A DNA stretch of 25,815 bases from JANYCG01 sp031392945 (GTDB taxonomy: Bacteria; Pseudomonadota; Gammaproteobacteria; Burkholderiales; Burkholderiaceae_C): the NCBI GenBank assembly GCA_031392945.1, contig JANMVT010000071.1:1-25815 (forward strand), in the 5' to 3' direction. Numbering within the stretch: position 1 is the first letter of the stretch; each line of letters starts with the position of its first letter. Below are positions 1 to 6,826 of this stretch, piece by piece. Below the pieces are notes generated by a model. The model did no database searches. It was not told where the DNA came from and was given only the letters and a program-made list of their open reading frames with translations. Made by a program: the position numbers and the translations under genes.

Positions 1-484
1 GGCTGCCGGGATAGCCGAAATGTTTGACGTTGTCGGCCTCGTCGGGCACCTCGAACGTGCTGCCGTCCATGGCGACCAGGCGCAGACCGGCGTAGAACGC
101 CTCGGGGTGCCGGCGTTCATCGGCCAGCGGCACGCAGGCGCTGCGCATCAGGCTGGCCAGCGGCGGCGCGCCGATCTTCTGGCGCAGCTCGCTGATGGAG
201 GACTTGGCCACGCGCTGGGGCTCGGCCGCACCAGCGGCCCAGGCCAAGCCCTGTGCCACCGCAGCGAACACTTCTTCGTAGGCGGCCTCCGGGTACAGAC
301 TCAGCGCCATACAGTAGTAGGCCCCGGCAACGGCGGGAAAGCGTCGGATGCGCTGACTGTTGCGCCCATGTTCGTCGAGCGCGGCATGGACCGTCTCGGC
401 GGGGAACACCCGCGCCAGCAAACTGGCGCTCAAGTAGTCGCTCAGCCGGGCTCCTTCGCCCAACACTGCTTTGGTTCTTGCCAT
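1..484 (-). CDS. IS4-family transposase, N-terminal part (runs off left edge)
   Basis: The minus strand is open from an ATG at 484 to the window edge, giving 161 residues that begin MARTKAVLGEGARLSDYL. Residues about 15-110 look like the N-terminal helical domain of IS4 transposases (FPAETVHAALDEHG, RRFPAVAGAYYCMALSLYPEAAYEEV split across it). Residues 137-148 (VAMDGSTFEVPD) fit the strand carrying the first catalytic Asp of the DDE triad, here D140. The remaining two acidic residues would lie outside the window, so intactness cannot be judged. The family assignment is by recognition of these motifs. The start is chosen because the N-terminus matches the usual IS4 form; the upstream ribosome site is weak. 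Confidence 0.85.
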   Translation of the reverse strand, partial: MARTKAVLGEGARLSDYLSASLLARVFPAETVHAALDEHGRNSQRIRRFPAVAGAYYCMALSLYPEAAYEEVFAAVAQGLAWAAGAAEPQRVAKSSISELRQKIGAPPLASLMRSACVPLADERRHPEAFYAGLRLVAMDGSTFEVPDEADNVKHFGYPGS

Positions 485-584
485 GGCCGCTGCGTTGTGG
501 GAATGGGCGGATTGTGACAGGAAAGCTTCCAACCGAACAGTATTGGGTCAGGTCTCCCATTTCCCATAAACTTGAGGTCACGCC
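1..584 (-). mobile_element. Partial IS4-family insertion sequence, right boundary approximate
   Basis: The transposase gene and about 100 bp of upstream DNA (485-584) are taken as one end of an insertion sequence. The boundary is inferred from the abrupt end at 585 of a short reading frame with its own ribosome site coming from the other side. The GACCT pentamer occurs twice on the minus strand in this end, at about 569-573 and 545-549, which may be part of the terminal region. The other terminus is outside the window, so I could not confirm terminal inverted repeats or a target-site duplication. Confidence 0.45.
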
Positions 585-683
585 TTATATCGCAACACTG
601 TGAGCGCCAGAAGCCCAGCCTTGACCATGCGATATTGCGCCCGCAGCCCATATGGACAAAGCGTACCAAACTCTCAAATTCAT
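585..683 (-). pseudogene. Short secretory-leader ORF, probably a gene cut by the IS
   Basis: A 32-codon frame starts at the ATG at 683 behind a strong ribosome site (AAGGAGG, about 7 nt upstream). It begins MNLRVWYALSIWAAGA, with a basic residue early and a hydrophobic stretch that looks like a signal peptide, followed by SHGQGWASGAHSVAI and a TAA at 585-587. The good ribosome site next to an abrupt end at the presumed IS boundary suggests the first part of an exported protein gene interrupted by the insertion. It could also be a genuine small peptide or a chance ORF. No family is recognisable from so short a piece. Confidence 0.4.
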
Positions 684-834
684 AGTAACTTCCTCCTTGA
701 ACTTTCCTTGTCCGCTTCTCGCGCGGCCTGCATGGGCAATCGCGCCATCCGGGCTTGTGGGGCGGCAGCAAGAACTTACGCTGCGCGGGGGCAAGGCTTG
801 CGAATCAACGCGGCGCTCAGCGTTTGAAATTGAA

Positions 835-883
835 TGCTATATTATTGGTAGCTAATTATCTATATTCCACGAGGCAGATCGCC
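835..883 (+). repeat. 49-bp intergenic repeat, copy A
   Basis: This copy aligns without gaps to a minus-strand copy at 19497-19449 (37 of 49 positions identical by hand count) and more weakly to 5372-5420 (about 27 of 49). Shared blocks are TGCTATATTAT, then TAGC, then CTATATTCCAC and AGG, ending in GCC. GCTA near the start and TAGC 13 nt further on can pair as a small hairpin. It resembles degenerate intergenic repeats I associate with Comamonadaceae genomes; that is from memory, not a search. Confidence 0.6.
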
Positions 884-927
884 ACGTTTTGTTGGAAGAA
901 TGCGAAGAAACATTGATAGCGATGAAC

Positions 928-959
928 GGCAAGACTTGAGCCCATGCCACAGTCTTGCC
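928..959 (-). terminator. Hairpin downstream of yhbY, possible terminator
   Basis: GGCAAGACT (928-936) and AGTCTTGCC (951-959) form a perfect 9-bp stem with a 14-nt loop, beginning 36 bp past the yhbY stop on its transcribed strand. There is no immediate T-run, so it is a weak candidate for intrinsic termination and may instead protect the mRNA 3' end. Confidence 0.4.
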
Positions 960-994
960 AAGCGCTCATTCAATCGGGACAGACCGGTCAAGGG

Positions 995-1471
995 TCAAGT
1001 CTGCGACCGCTTCTTGATGCTGATCTGCTTGGGCTTGGCGCGTTTGACTTCGCCGCCGGCCGTCAGGCGCTGGTTGCCCAAGACGCGCAGGGTTTTGACT
1101 TCGGGGCGCTGGCCGCCGCGTTTGCTGTACTTGAGCACCTTGAAATCGCGCGGGCCCGGCATGCGGTCTTCGTCGGCGGCGGCGCGCTCTTTTTCAGGTT
1201 TGGGGCGCCACAACACCAAGAGCTTGCCGATATGCTGGATCGGTGCCGCGCTGAGCTCGTCAGCCAGGGTTTGGAACATGGCTTCACGGGCGGCGCGGTC
1301 ATCCGAGAAGACCCGTACCTTGATCAGGCCGTGGGCATTCAGGGCCTGGCTGGTTTCTTTTTTGACGGCATCGGTCAGGCCGTCGCCGCCCACCATCACG
1401 ACCGGGTCAAGGTGATGGGCTTCGGCTCTGTGCTCTTTGCGCTGGGCGGGGGTCAGTTGGATAAGGGGCAT
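995..1471 (-). CDS. yhbY: YhbY-type CRM-domain RNA-binding protein, C-terminally extended
   Basis: The predicted 158-residue protein starts MPLIQLTPAQRKEHR. Residues 1 to about 97 match the CRM (YhbY) fold: LTPAQR at the N-terminus, the GGDGLT loop (GxxG-type RNA-contact motif), and IGKLLVLWRP at the end of the domain. The family associates with pre-50S ribosomal particles in bacteria. The remaining 60 residues are basic and low-complexity (ending KPKQISIKKRSQT), an extension absent from the 97-residue E. coli protein. A start 41 codons further upstream would add a hydrophobic stretch and overlap the divergent rlmE start, so the ATG at 1471 is preferred. It diverges from rlmE across 19 bp, an arrangement that fits a shared role in 50S biogenesis. 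Confidence 0.9.
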   Translation of the reverse strand: MPLIQLTPAQRKEHRAEAHHLDPVVMVGGDGLTDAVKKETSQALNAHGLIKVRVFSDDRAAREAMFQTLADELSAAPIQHIGKLLVLWRPKPEKERAAADEDRMPGPRDFKVLKYSKRGGQRPEVKTLRVLGNQRLTAGGEVKRAKPKQISIKKRSQT

Positions 1472-1490
1472 CCCTGTATTATCGGCGACG

Positions 1491-2213
1491 ATGGCAAACC
1501 CACAAGATAAAGCTCCGCACAAGACCACTGCCAAGAACGCTGCCAAAACCAAGGGCAGCAAAGTCAACCGCGCGTGGATCAACGACCACGTCAACGACCC
1601 CTACGTCAAACTCGCCAAAAACGAGGGCTACCGCGCCCGCGCCGCCTACAAACTCAAGGAAATCGACGAGAGTTTCAAACTGATCAAGCCAGGCCATCTC
1701 GTGGTGGACTTGGGTTCGACGCCAGGCGCCTGGAGCCAGTACCTGCAGCGCAAGATGGGCGGCAAATCGACCGCCAACGCGGGCGTGGCCGTGGGCGACT
1801 TGAATGGCTGCATCATCGCGCTGGACTTGTTGCCGATGGACCCGGTGGAGGGCGTGGTCTTCATCCTGGGCGACATCCGCGAAGACGACGTACTGGCGCG
1901 TCTGAGCGCCGAGATGGCAGGCCGGCTGGCCGATGTGGTGGTGTCCGACATGGCGCCCAACCTTTCGGGCATTCACTCGGCCGATGCGGCGCGGGTCGAG
2001 CACCTGATCGAGCTGGCCATCGACTTTTGCCAGCAGCACATGAAACCCCAGGGCACCCTGGTGGCCAAGGTGTTCCATGGCAGCGGTTATGACGACCTGG
2101 TGAAAATGTTCAAGCGCAATTTTTCCGTGGTCAAACCGGTCAAACCCAAGGCGTCACGTGACAAATCGACCGAAACCTTTCTGGTGGGCATCGGCCTCAA
2201 AATCCCGCTCTGA
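1491..2213 (+). CDS. rlmE: 23S rRNA (uridine-2'-O-)-methyltransferase RlmE (FtsJ/RrmJ)
   Basis: RlmE methylates the ribose of U2552 in the A-loop of 23S rRNA in assembled 50S subunits, using S-adenosylmethionine. The 240-residue product has the SAM loop DLGSTPGAWSQ (residues 73-83) and the K-D-K-E catalytic set expected for the family: K54 in AAYKLKEID, D153 in VVSDMAPN, K193 in LVAKVFHGSG and E228 in KSTETFLVG. The N-terminal 25 residues are Lys/Ala-rich. The start is the ATG giving MANPQDKAPH; an upstream in-frame start would run into yhbY. No strong ribosome site precedes it, and the 19-bp divergent gap holds a TATTAT (1477-1482) so close to the ATG that the message may be almost leaderless. 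ftsH follows after 224 bp. Confidence 0.96.
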   Translation: MANPQDKAPHKTTAKNAAKTKGSKVNRAWINDHVNDPYVKLAKNEGYRARAAYKLKEIDESFKLIKPGHLVVDLGSTPGAWSQYLQRKMGGKSTANAGVAVGDLNGCIIALDLLPMDPVEGVVFILGDIREDDVLARLSAEMAGRLADVVVSDMAPNLSGIHSADAARVEHLIELAIDFCQQHMKPQGTLVAKVFHGSGYDDLVKMFKRNFSVVKPVKPKASRDKSTETFLVGIGLKIPL

Positions 2214-2346
2214 GTGGACGCTGGAGAGCCCCTGGTTGGGCGTTGAATAGGCGCGTCGGCTTCACCCAAGCGTCAATTTGTGTAAAAACACGCGGAATCC
2301 CTTGCTGCAAACAAGGCTGATAGCGCGAAAACCCCGCATGGCGCGC

Positions 2347-2374
2347 CTTGAAAAGCCTAAAATGAGACACATGT
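2347..2374 (+). promoter_or_regulatory. Candidate sigma-32 (heat-shock) promoter of ftsH
   Basis: CTTGAAA at 2347-2353 is an exact match to the sigma-32 -35 consensus. After 13 bp comes ACACATGT (2367-2374), which matches the CCCCATNT -10 pattern at five of seven defined positions. It lies about 65 bp upstream of the ftsH start, and ftsH is a known sigma-32 gene in E. coli. The rest of the 224-bp rlmE-ftsH gap contains only small hairpins (GTGT/ACAC at 2280-2291 and CCTTG/CAAGG at 2300-2316) and no gene. Confidence 0.5.
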
Positions 2375-2437
2375 ACGGCTCGCACCGTCCCGGTTTCATC
2401 ATTCGTTCATTTATCTGCGCCCGCACTGGAGCCCCGT

Positions 2438-4366
2438 TTGAATAATCAGTGGTTTTCTAAAATTGCCGTCTGGATGGTGATCGCCCTCGTGCTGTTCACC
2501 GTTTTCAAACAATTCGACACCCGCAGCGCGGCAGGCGCGGGCTACATCGGTTATTCCGATTTCCTGGAAGAAGTGCGCGGCAAACGCATCAAGAGCGCCA
2601 TCATCCAGGAAGGCCAGGGCGGCACGGAGATCGTTGCCGTCACCACCGATGACCGCAAAGTCCGAATCACGGCGACTTACCTGGACCGTGGCCTGGTCGG
2701 CGACCTGATCGCCAACGGCGTCAAGTTCGATGTCAAAGCGCGCGAAGAGAGCTCACTCCTGATGACCCTGCTGGTTAGCTGGGGGCCGATGCTGCTCTTG
2801 ATCGGGGTCTGGGTTTACTTCATGCGCCAGATGCAGGGCGGCGGCAAGGGCGGGGCCTTCAGCTTTGGCAAAAGCAAGGCCCGCATGCTCGACGAAAACA
2901 CCAACCAGGTCACGTTTGCCGACGTGGCCGGTTGCGACGAGGCCAAGGAAGAAGTCAAAGAGGTGGTTGACTTTTTGAAAGACCCGGCCAAGTTCCAGAA
3001 ACTCGGCGGGCGCATTCCACGCGGTTTGTTGCTGGTCGGGCCCCCGGGCACTGGCAAAACCCTGCTGGCCAAAGGCATCGCTGGTGAGGCCAAAGTGCCG
3101 TTCTTCTCGATTTCCGGCTCGGACTTCGTTGAAATGTTCGTCGGCGTGGGCGCGGCCCGCGTGCGCGACATGTTCGACAACGCCAAGAAAAACGCGCCTT
3201 GCATCATCTTCATTGACGAAATTGACGCGGTGGGCCGCCAGCGCGGAGCCGGCCTGGGCGGCGGCAACGACGAGCGCGAACAAACCCTGAACCAGATGCT
3301 CGTCGAGATGGACGGTTTTGAGACCAATGTCGGCGTGATCGTGGTCGCGGCGACCAACCGGCCCGACATTCTGGACTCGGCCCTGTTGCGCCCCGGTCGT
3401 TTTGACCGTCAGGTTTACGTGACCCTGCCCGACATCCGTGGCCGTGAGCAAATTCTGAACGTGCACATGCGCAAAGTGCCATTGGGCCAGGACGTCAACG
3501 CCGGCGTGATCGCCCGGGGCACGCCCGGCATGAGCGGCGCTGACCTGGCCAACCTGTGCAACGAAGCCGCCTTGATGGCCGCGCGCCGCAACGCCCGTGT
3601 GGTCGAGATGGTCGACTTCGAAAAGGCCAAAGACAAAATCCTGATGGGCCCCGAGCGCAAAAGCATGGTCATGCCCGAGGAAGAACGCCGCAACACGGCC
3701 TACCACGAGTCCGGCCACGCCTTGATCGGCAAACTGCTCCCAAAGTGCGACCCGGTGCACAAAGTCACGGTCATCCCCCGTGGCCGCGCTTTGGGCGTGA
3801 CCATGAGCCTGCCCGCGCAAGACCGCTACAGCTACGACAGCGAATACATGTTGAGCCAGATCAGCATGCTGTTTGGCGGACGCATCGCCGAAGAGGTCTT
3901 CATGAAGCAGATGACCACCGGCGCCAGCAATGACTTTGAACGCGCCACGCAAATCGCCCGCGACATGGTCACGCGTTACGGAATGACCGACGCCCTGGGC
4001 CCGATGGTCTATGCCGAAAACGAAGGCGAAGTGTTCCTGGGCCGCTCCGTCACCAAGACCACCAACATGAGCGAGCAGACCATGCAAAAGGTCGATGGCG
4101 AAGTGCGCCGCATCATTGACCAGCAGTACGCCCAGGCGCGCAAGCTGATCGAAGACAACAAAGACAAAATACACGCCATGGCCCGCGCCTTGCTGGAATG
4201 GGAAACCATCGACAGCGACCAGATCGACGACATCATGGCCGGCAAAGAGCCGCGCCCGCCCAAAGACTGGACGCCGCGCATTCCGCCCGCGCCCGACAGC
4301 GGCCCGGCTGGCGGCACGCCTGCCGCCAATCCCGCCAACCCGGCGCCTGCGCCGACAACGGCTTGA
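2438..4366 (+). CDS. ftsH: ATP-dependent zinc metalloprotease FtsH
   Basis: FtsH is a membrane-anchored hexameric AAA+ protease that degrades misassembled membrane proteins and regulatory substrates. The 642 residues show two membrane segments (about 8-25 and 107-129) flanking a periplasmic domain, Walker A GPPGTGKT (201-208), Walker B CIIFIDE (255-261), the second region of homology (about 304-323, with RPGRFDR) and the zinc site HESGH (423-427). The C-terminal tail is Pro/Ala-rich. Length is normal for the family. Translation starts at TTG (2438-2440) with TGGAG about 8 nt upstream; this gives the canonical MNNQWFSKIAVW start. A heat-shock-like promoter lies upstream and an intrinsic terminator directly downstream. 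Confidence 0.98.
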   Translation: MNNQWFSKIAVWMVIALVLFTVFKQFDTRSAAGAGYIGYSDFLEEVRGKRIKSAIIQEGQGGTEIVAVTTDDRKVRITATYLDRGLVGDLIANGVKFDVKAREESSLLMTLLVSWGPMLLLIGVWVYFMRQMQGGGKGGAFSFGKSKARMLDENTNQVTFADVAGCDEAKEEVKEVVDFLKDPAKFQKLGGRIPRGLLLVGPPGTGKTLLAKGIAGEAKVPFFSISGSDFVEMFVGVGAARVRDMFDNAKKNAPCIIFIDEIDAVGRQRGAGLGGGNDEREQTLNQMLVEMDGFETNVGVIVVAATNRPDILDSALLRPGRFDRQVYVTLPDIRGREQILNVHMRKVPLGQDVNAGVIARGTPGMSGADLANLCNEAALMAARRNARVVEMVDFEKAKDKILMGPERKSMVMPEEERRNTAYHESGHALIGKLLPKCDPVHKVTVIPRGRALGVTMSLPAQDRYSYDSEYMLSQISMLFGGRIAEEVFMKQMTTGASNDFERATQIARDMVTRYGMTDALGPMVYAENEGEVFLGRSVTKTTNMSEQTMQKVDGEVRRIIDQQYAQARKLIEDNKDKIHAMARALLEWETIDSDQIDDIMAGKEPRPPKDWTPRIPPAPDSGPAGGTPAANPANPAPAPTTA

Positions 4367-4388
4367 GTGTTGTCGTCCATATCAAATC

Positions 4389-4416
4389 AAAAAGGGGCTT
4401 CGCGCCCCTTTTTTTT
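4389..4416 (+). terminator. Intrinsic terminator after ftsH
   Basis: An A-run leads into GGGGC, a short TTCGC loop and GCCCC followed by eight T residues, forming a 10-bp stem including A-T pairs. It begins 22 bp after the ftsH stop and separates ftsH from folP. Confidence 0.93.
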
Positions 4417-4473
4417 CTGATCCGGGGCCAAGTTCCCAGTTTGCGGCCTGACAATTCCCTTTTCAGCTTGCAA

Positions 4474-5373
4474 ATGATGATCTGGCAAACCTCGCGCTTC
4501 TTGATTGACCTGACGAAACCCAAAGTCATGGGCATCGTCAACGTCACACCGGATTCGTTCTTCGACGGCGGCGAGCACGCGTCCACCAAGGCGGCGCTGA
4601 AACATTGCGAGAAACTGGTCCATGACGGGGCGGACATCCTTGACATTGGCGGCGAGTCGTCGCGGCCCGGCGCCGCACCGCTGGCGCTGCAAGACGAACT
4701 CGCGCGGGTGTTGCCGGTGGCCACCGAGGCGGTCAAGCTCGGCGTGCCGGTTTCCGTGGACACCTACAAGCCCGAGGTGATGCAGGCGGTGCTGGACTTG
4801 GGCGCTGACATCATCAACGACATTTACGCCCTGCGCTGGCGCGGCGCCGATGCACAAGCCCAAGCCGGCCAGGCTCTGGACAGCCCGCCGGCTGCCATGC
4901 AACTGCTGGCGCGCCACCCAAATTGCGGCGTCTGCATCATGCACATGCACCGCGACCCGCAGACCATGCAGGCAGCGCCGATGGAGGGTGACGTGATTCC
5001 CAATATACTATTATTTTGGGAGCAGGCTATGCATAACCTGCGAAGGCTAGGGGTCGAAAAGTCCAGAATTTTGCTTGATCCGGGCATTGGATTCGGAAAA
5101 ACCGTCAAACAGAACTTCGCACTGCTGGCGCGGCAAAAAGAGCTGCTGGCAGCGGGCTACCCGCTGCTGGTGGGCTGGTCCAGAAAATCGTCTCTGGCCC
5201 TGGCCACCAGCGCCTCGCTGTCCACCATCGCCAAGCTGGATGTCCGCGACCGCCTGGTACCCAGCGTGGCGGCGGCATTGCTGGCGGTGGAACGCGGCGC
5301 CAGTGTGGTGCGCGTGCATGACGTGCGCGAGACGGTGCAGGCCTTGAAGGTGCTGGATGCGATCCTTCAATAG
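4474..5373 (+). CDS. folP: Dihydropteroate synthase
   Basis: FolP condenses p-aminobenzoate with dihydropterin pyrophosphate in folate synthesis and is the sulfonamide target. The 299-residue protein has MGIVNVTPDSFFDGG (about 19-33), DIGGESSRPGA (about 57-67), VSVDTYKP (93-100), IINDIYALR, DPGIGFGKT and LVGWSRKSSL, ending with RVHDVRETVQALKV. An extra segment after INDIYALR (RWRGADAQAQ through HPNCGVCIMHMHRDP) is longer than in E. coli; I believe it is usual in this bacterial family. Start: two adjacent ATGs at 4474 and 4477, the first used here. The stop TAG lies in a 49-bp repeat leading to glmM. An AT-rich patch inside the gene (4999-5106) has unusual codon use. Confidence 0.96.
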   Translation: MMIWQTSRFLIDLTKPKVMGIVNVTPDSFFDGGEHASTKAALKHCEKLVHDGADILDIGGESSRPGAAPLALQDELARVLPVATEAVKLGVPVSVDTYKPEVMQAVLDLGADIINDIYALRWRGADAQAQAGQALDSPPAAMQLLARHPNCGVCIMHMHRDPQTMQAAPMEGDVIPNILLFWEQAMHNLRRLGVEKSRILLDPGIGFGKTVKQNFALLARQKELLAAGYPLLVGWSRKSSLALATSASLSTIAKLDVRDRLVPSVAAALLAVERGASVVRVHDVRETVQALKVLDAILQ

Positions 5374-5420
5374 CTATAAAATAACTAGCTGACTAAGCAA
5401 TATGGACGAGGGTAAAACCC
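5372..5420 (+). repeat. 49-bp intergenic repeat, copy C, forming the folP-glmM junction
   Basis: It aligns gaplessly with copies A (835-883) and B (19449-19497, minus), at about 55 % and 61 % identity by hand count. Conserved blocks are GCTATA, TAGC 13 nt after it, ACTA and AC.AGG. The repeat overlaps the last two bases of the folP stop codon and ends 4 bp before the glmM ATG. The only purine-rich candidate ribosome site for glmM (CGAGGG at 5407-5412) lies within it. Confidence 0.55.
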
Positions 5421-5424
5421 AAAA

Positions 5425-6783
5425 ATGACTAGAAAATACTTTGGCACAGACGGAATTCGCGGCACCGTGGGCCAGGCGCCGATCACACCGGACTTTGTGC
5501 TGCGGCTGGCGCATGCGGTGGGGCGGGTGCTCAAGCGCACAGAATCACGCCCGACGGTCCTGATCGGCAAAGACACCCGCATTTCGGGCTACATGCTGGA
5601 GAGTGCGCTGGAAAGCGGCTTCAACTCTGCCGGTGTGGATGTGGTGCTGCTTGGGCCGCTGCCCACGCCTGGCGTGGCTTATTTGACGCGGGCGCAACGC
5701 GCCTCGCTGGGTGTGGTGATCAGCGCCAGCCACAACCCGTTTGACGACAACGGCATCAAGTTTTTCAGCGCACAAGGCAGCAAACTGCCCGATGCCTGGG
5801 AGATCGCCGTCGAAGCTGCCTTGGACGAGCCGCCGGTCTGGGCCGACTCGGCGACCCTGGGCCGCGCGCGCCGCCTTGACGACGCGCCGGGGCGCTACAT
5901 CGAATTCTGCAAAAGCACCTTCGCCAATGACCTGACCCTCAAGGGCATGAAGATCGTCGTCGATGGGGCGCATGGCGCGGCCTACCAGGTGGCACCCAAG
6001 GTGTTCCACGAACTGGGCGCCGAGGTGATCGCCATTGGCTGCGCGCCCGACGGCCTGAACATCAACCTCGATGTTGGCGCAACCCACCCCGAGGCCCTGG
6101 TCGCCGCCGTCAAGGCCCATGGCGCGCACTATGGCATTGCGCTGGACGGCGACGCCGACCGCCTGCAACTGGTCGACGCGGATGGACGCCTGTTCAATGG
6201 CGACGAAATCCTGTACCTGATGGTCAAGGAGCGCCTGTCGCGCGGCGGCGCTAACGCCAGCCAACGCGCCGGCGACGCGGTGCCAGGCGTGGTGGGAACA
6301 CTCATGACCAATATGGCAGTGGAACTGGCCTTGAAGGCCAGAGGCGTCGCCTTGGTGCGCGCCAAGGTCGGCGACCGTTATGTGCTTGAAGAGTTGGAGC
6401 AGCGCGGCTGGCTGCTGGGCGGGGAAGGCTCGGGCCACTTGCTGGCGCTGGACAAACACACCACGGGCGACGGCCTGGTGTCGGCCCTCCAGGTGTTGCA
6501 GGCCTGCCTGCGCAGCGGCCAGACGCTGGCCGAGATGCTGGCCGATGTCTCGCTGTTCCCGCAAATCCTCATCAATGTCCGGCTGAAACAGGGGCAGGAC
6601 TGGAAGGCCAACACCGCTCTGGCCGCGCAGACCAAATCGGTGGAAGCCGAACTTGGCGACAGCGGGCGCGTGCTGATCCGCGCCAGCGGCACCGAGCCCC
6701 TGGTGCGCGTGATGGTGGAGGCGCGTGACGCGGCGCAGGCCCGGGCCTGCGCCCAGCGCATCGCCGATTGCCTGGCGGTTTGA
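5425..6783 (+). CDS. glmM: Phosphoglucosamine mutase
   Basis: GlmM interconverts glucosamine-6-phosphate and glucosamine-1-phosphate, feeding UDP-GlcNAc for peptidoglycan and lipopolysaccharide. The 452 residues start MTRKYFGTDGIRG, the family signature. The phosphoserine loop ISASHNPFDDNG puts the catalytic serine at S102, as in E. coli. The Mg2+ loop DGDADR lies near residues 242-247, the sugar-binding loop GEGSGH follows, and the phosphate-binding RASGTEPLVRVMVEA is near the C-terminus. Length is normal. The start follows folP by 51 bp, consistent with one transcript, as commonly seen for folP-glmM. Confidence 0.98.
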   Translation: MTRKYFGTDGIRGTVGQAPITPDFVLRLAHAVGRVLKRTESRPTVLIGKDTRISGYMLESALESGFNSAGVDVVLLGPLPTPGVAYLTRAQRASLGVVISASHNPFDDNGIKFFSAQGSKLPDAWEIAVEAALDEPPVWADSATLGRARRLDDAPGRYIEFCKSTFANDLTLKGMKIVVDGAHGAAYQVAPKVFHELGAEVIAIGCAPDGLNINLDVGATHPEALVAAVKAHGAHYGIALDGDADRLQLVDADGRLFNGDEILYLMVKERLSRGGANASQRAGDAVPGVVGTLMTNMAVELALKARGVALVRAKVGDRYVLEELEQRGWLLGGEGSGHLLALDKHTTGDGLVSALQVLQACLRSGQTLAEMLADVSLFPQILINVRLKQGQDWKANTALAAQTKSVEAELGDSGRVLIRASGTEPLVRVMVEARDAAQARACAQRIADCLAV

Positions 6784-6826
6784 GCGCGGCATCGCCCGCA
6801 CGGCACAAGGTCTGGCAATCGAAGCA

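Larger units (their letters stand above)
684..994. other. Non-coding stretch between IS flank and yhbY
   Basis: No convincing gene is visible in these 311 bp on either strand. The stretch contains the region upstream of the short secretory ORF (684 to about 800), a copy of the 49-bp repeat (835-883) and a 9-bp-stem hairpin (928-959) downstream of yhbY. Open frames here lack ribosome sites and recognisable protein character. Confidence 0.6.

Noticed and set aside
2753..4174. A long antisense open frame opposite ftsH (about 470 codons)
   Set aside because: It is His/Val/Gly-rich without family motifs, as expected of the complement of a GC-rich gene, and ftsH is certain.
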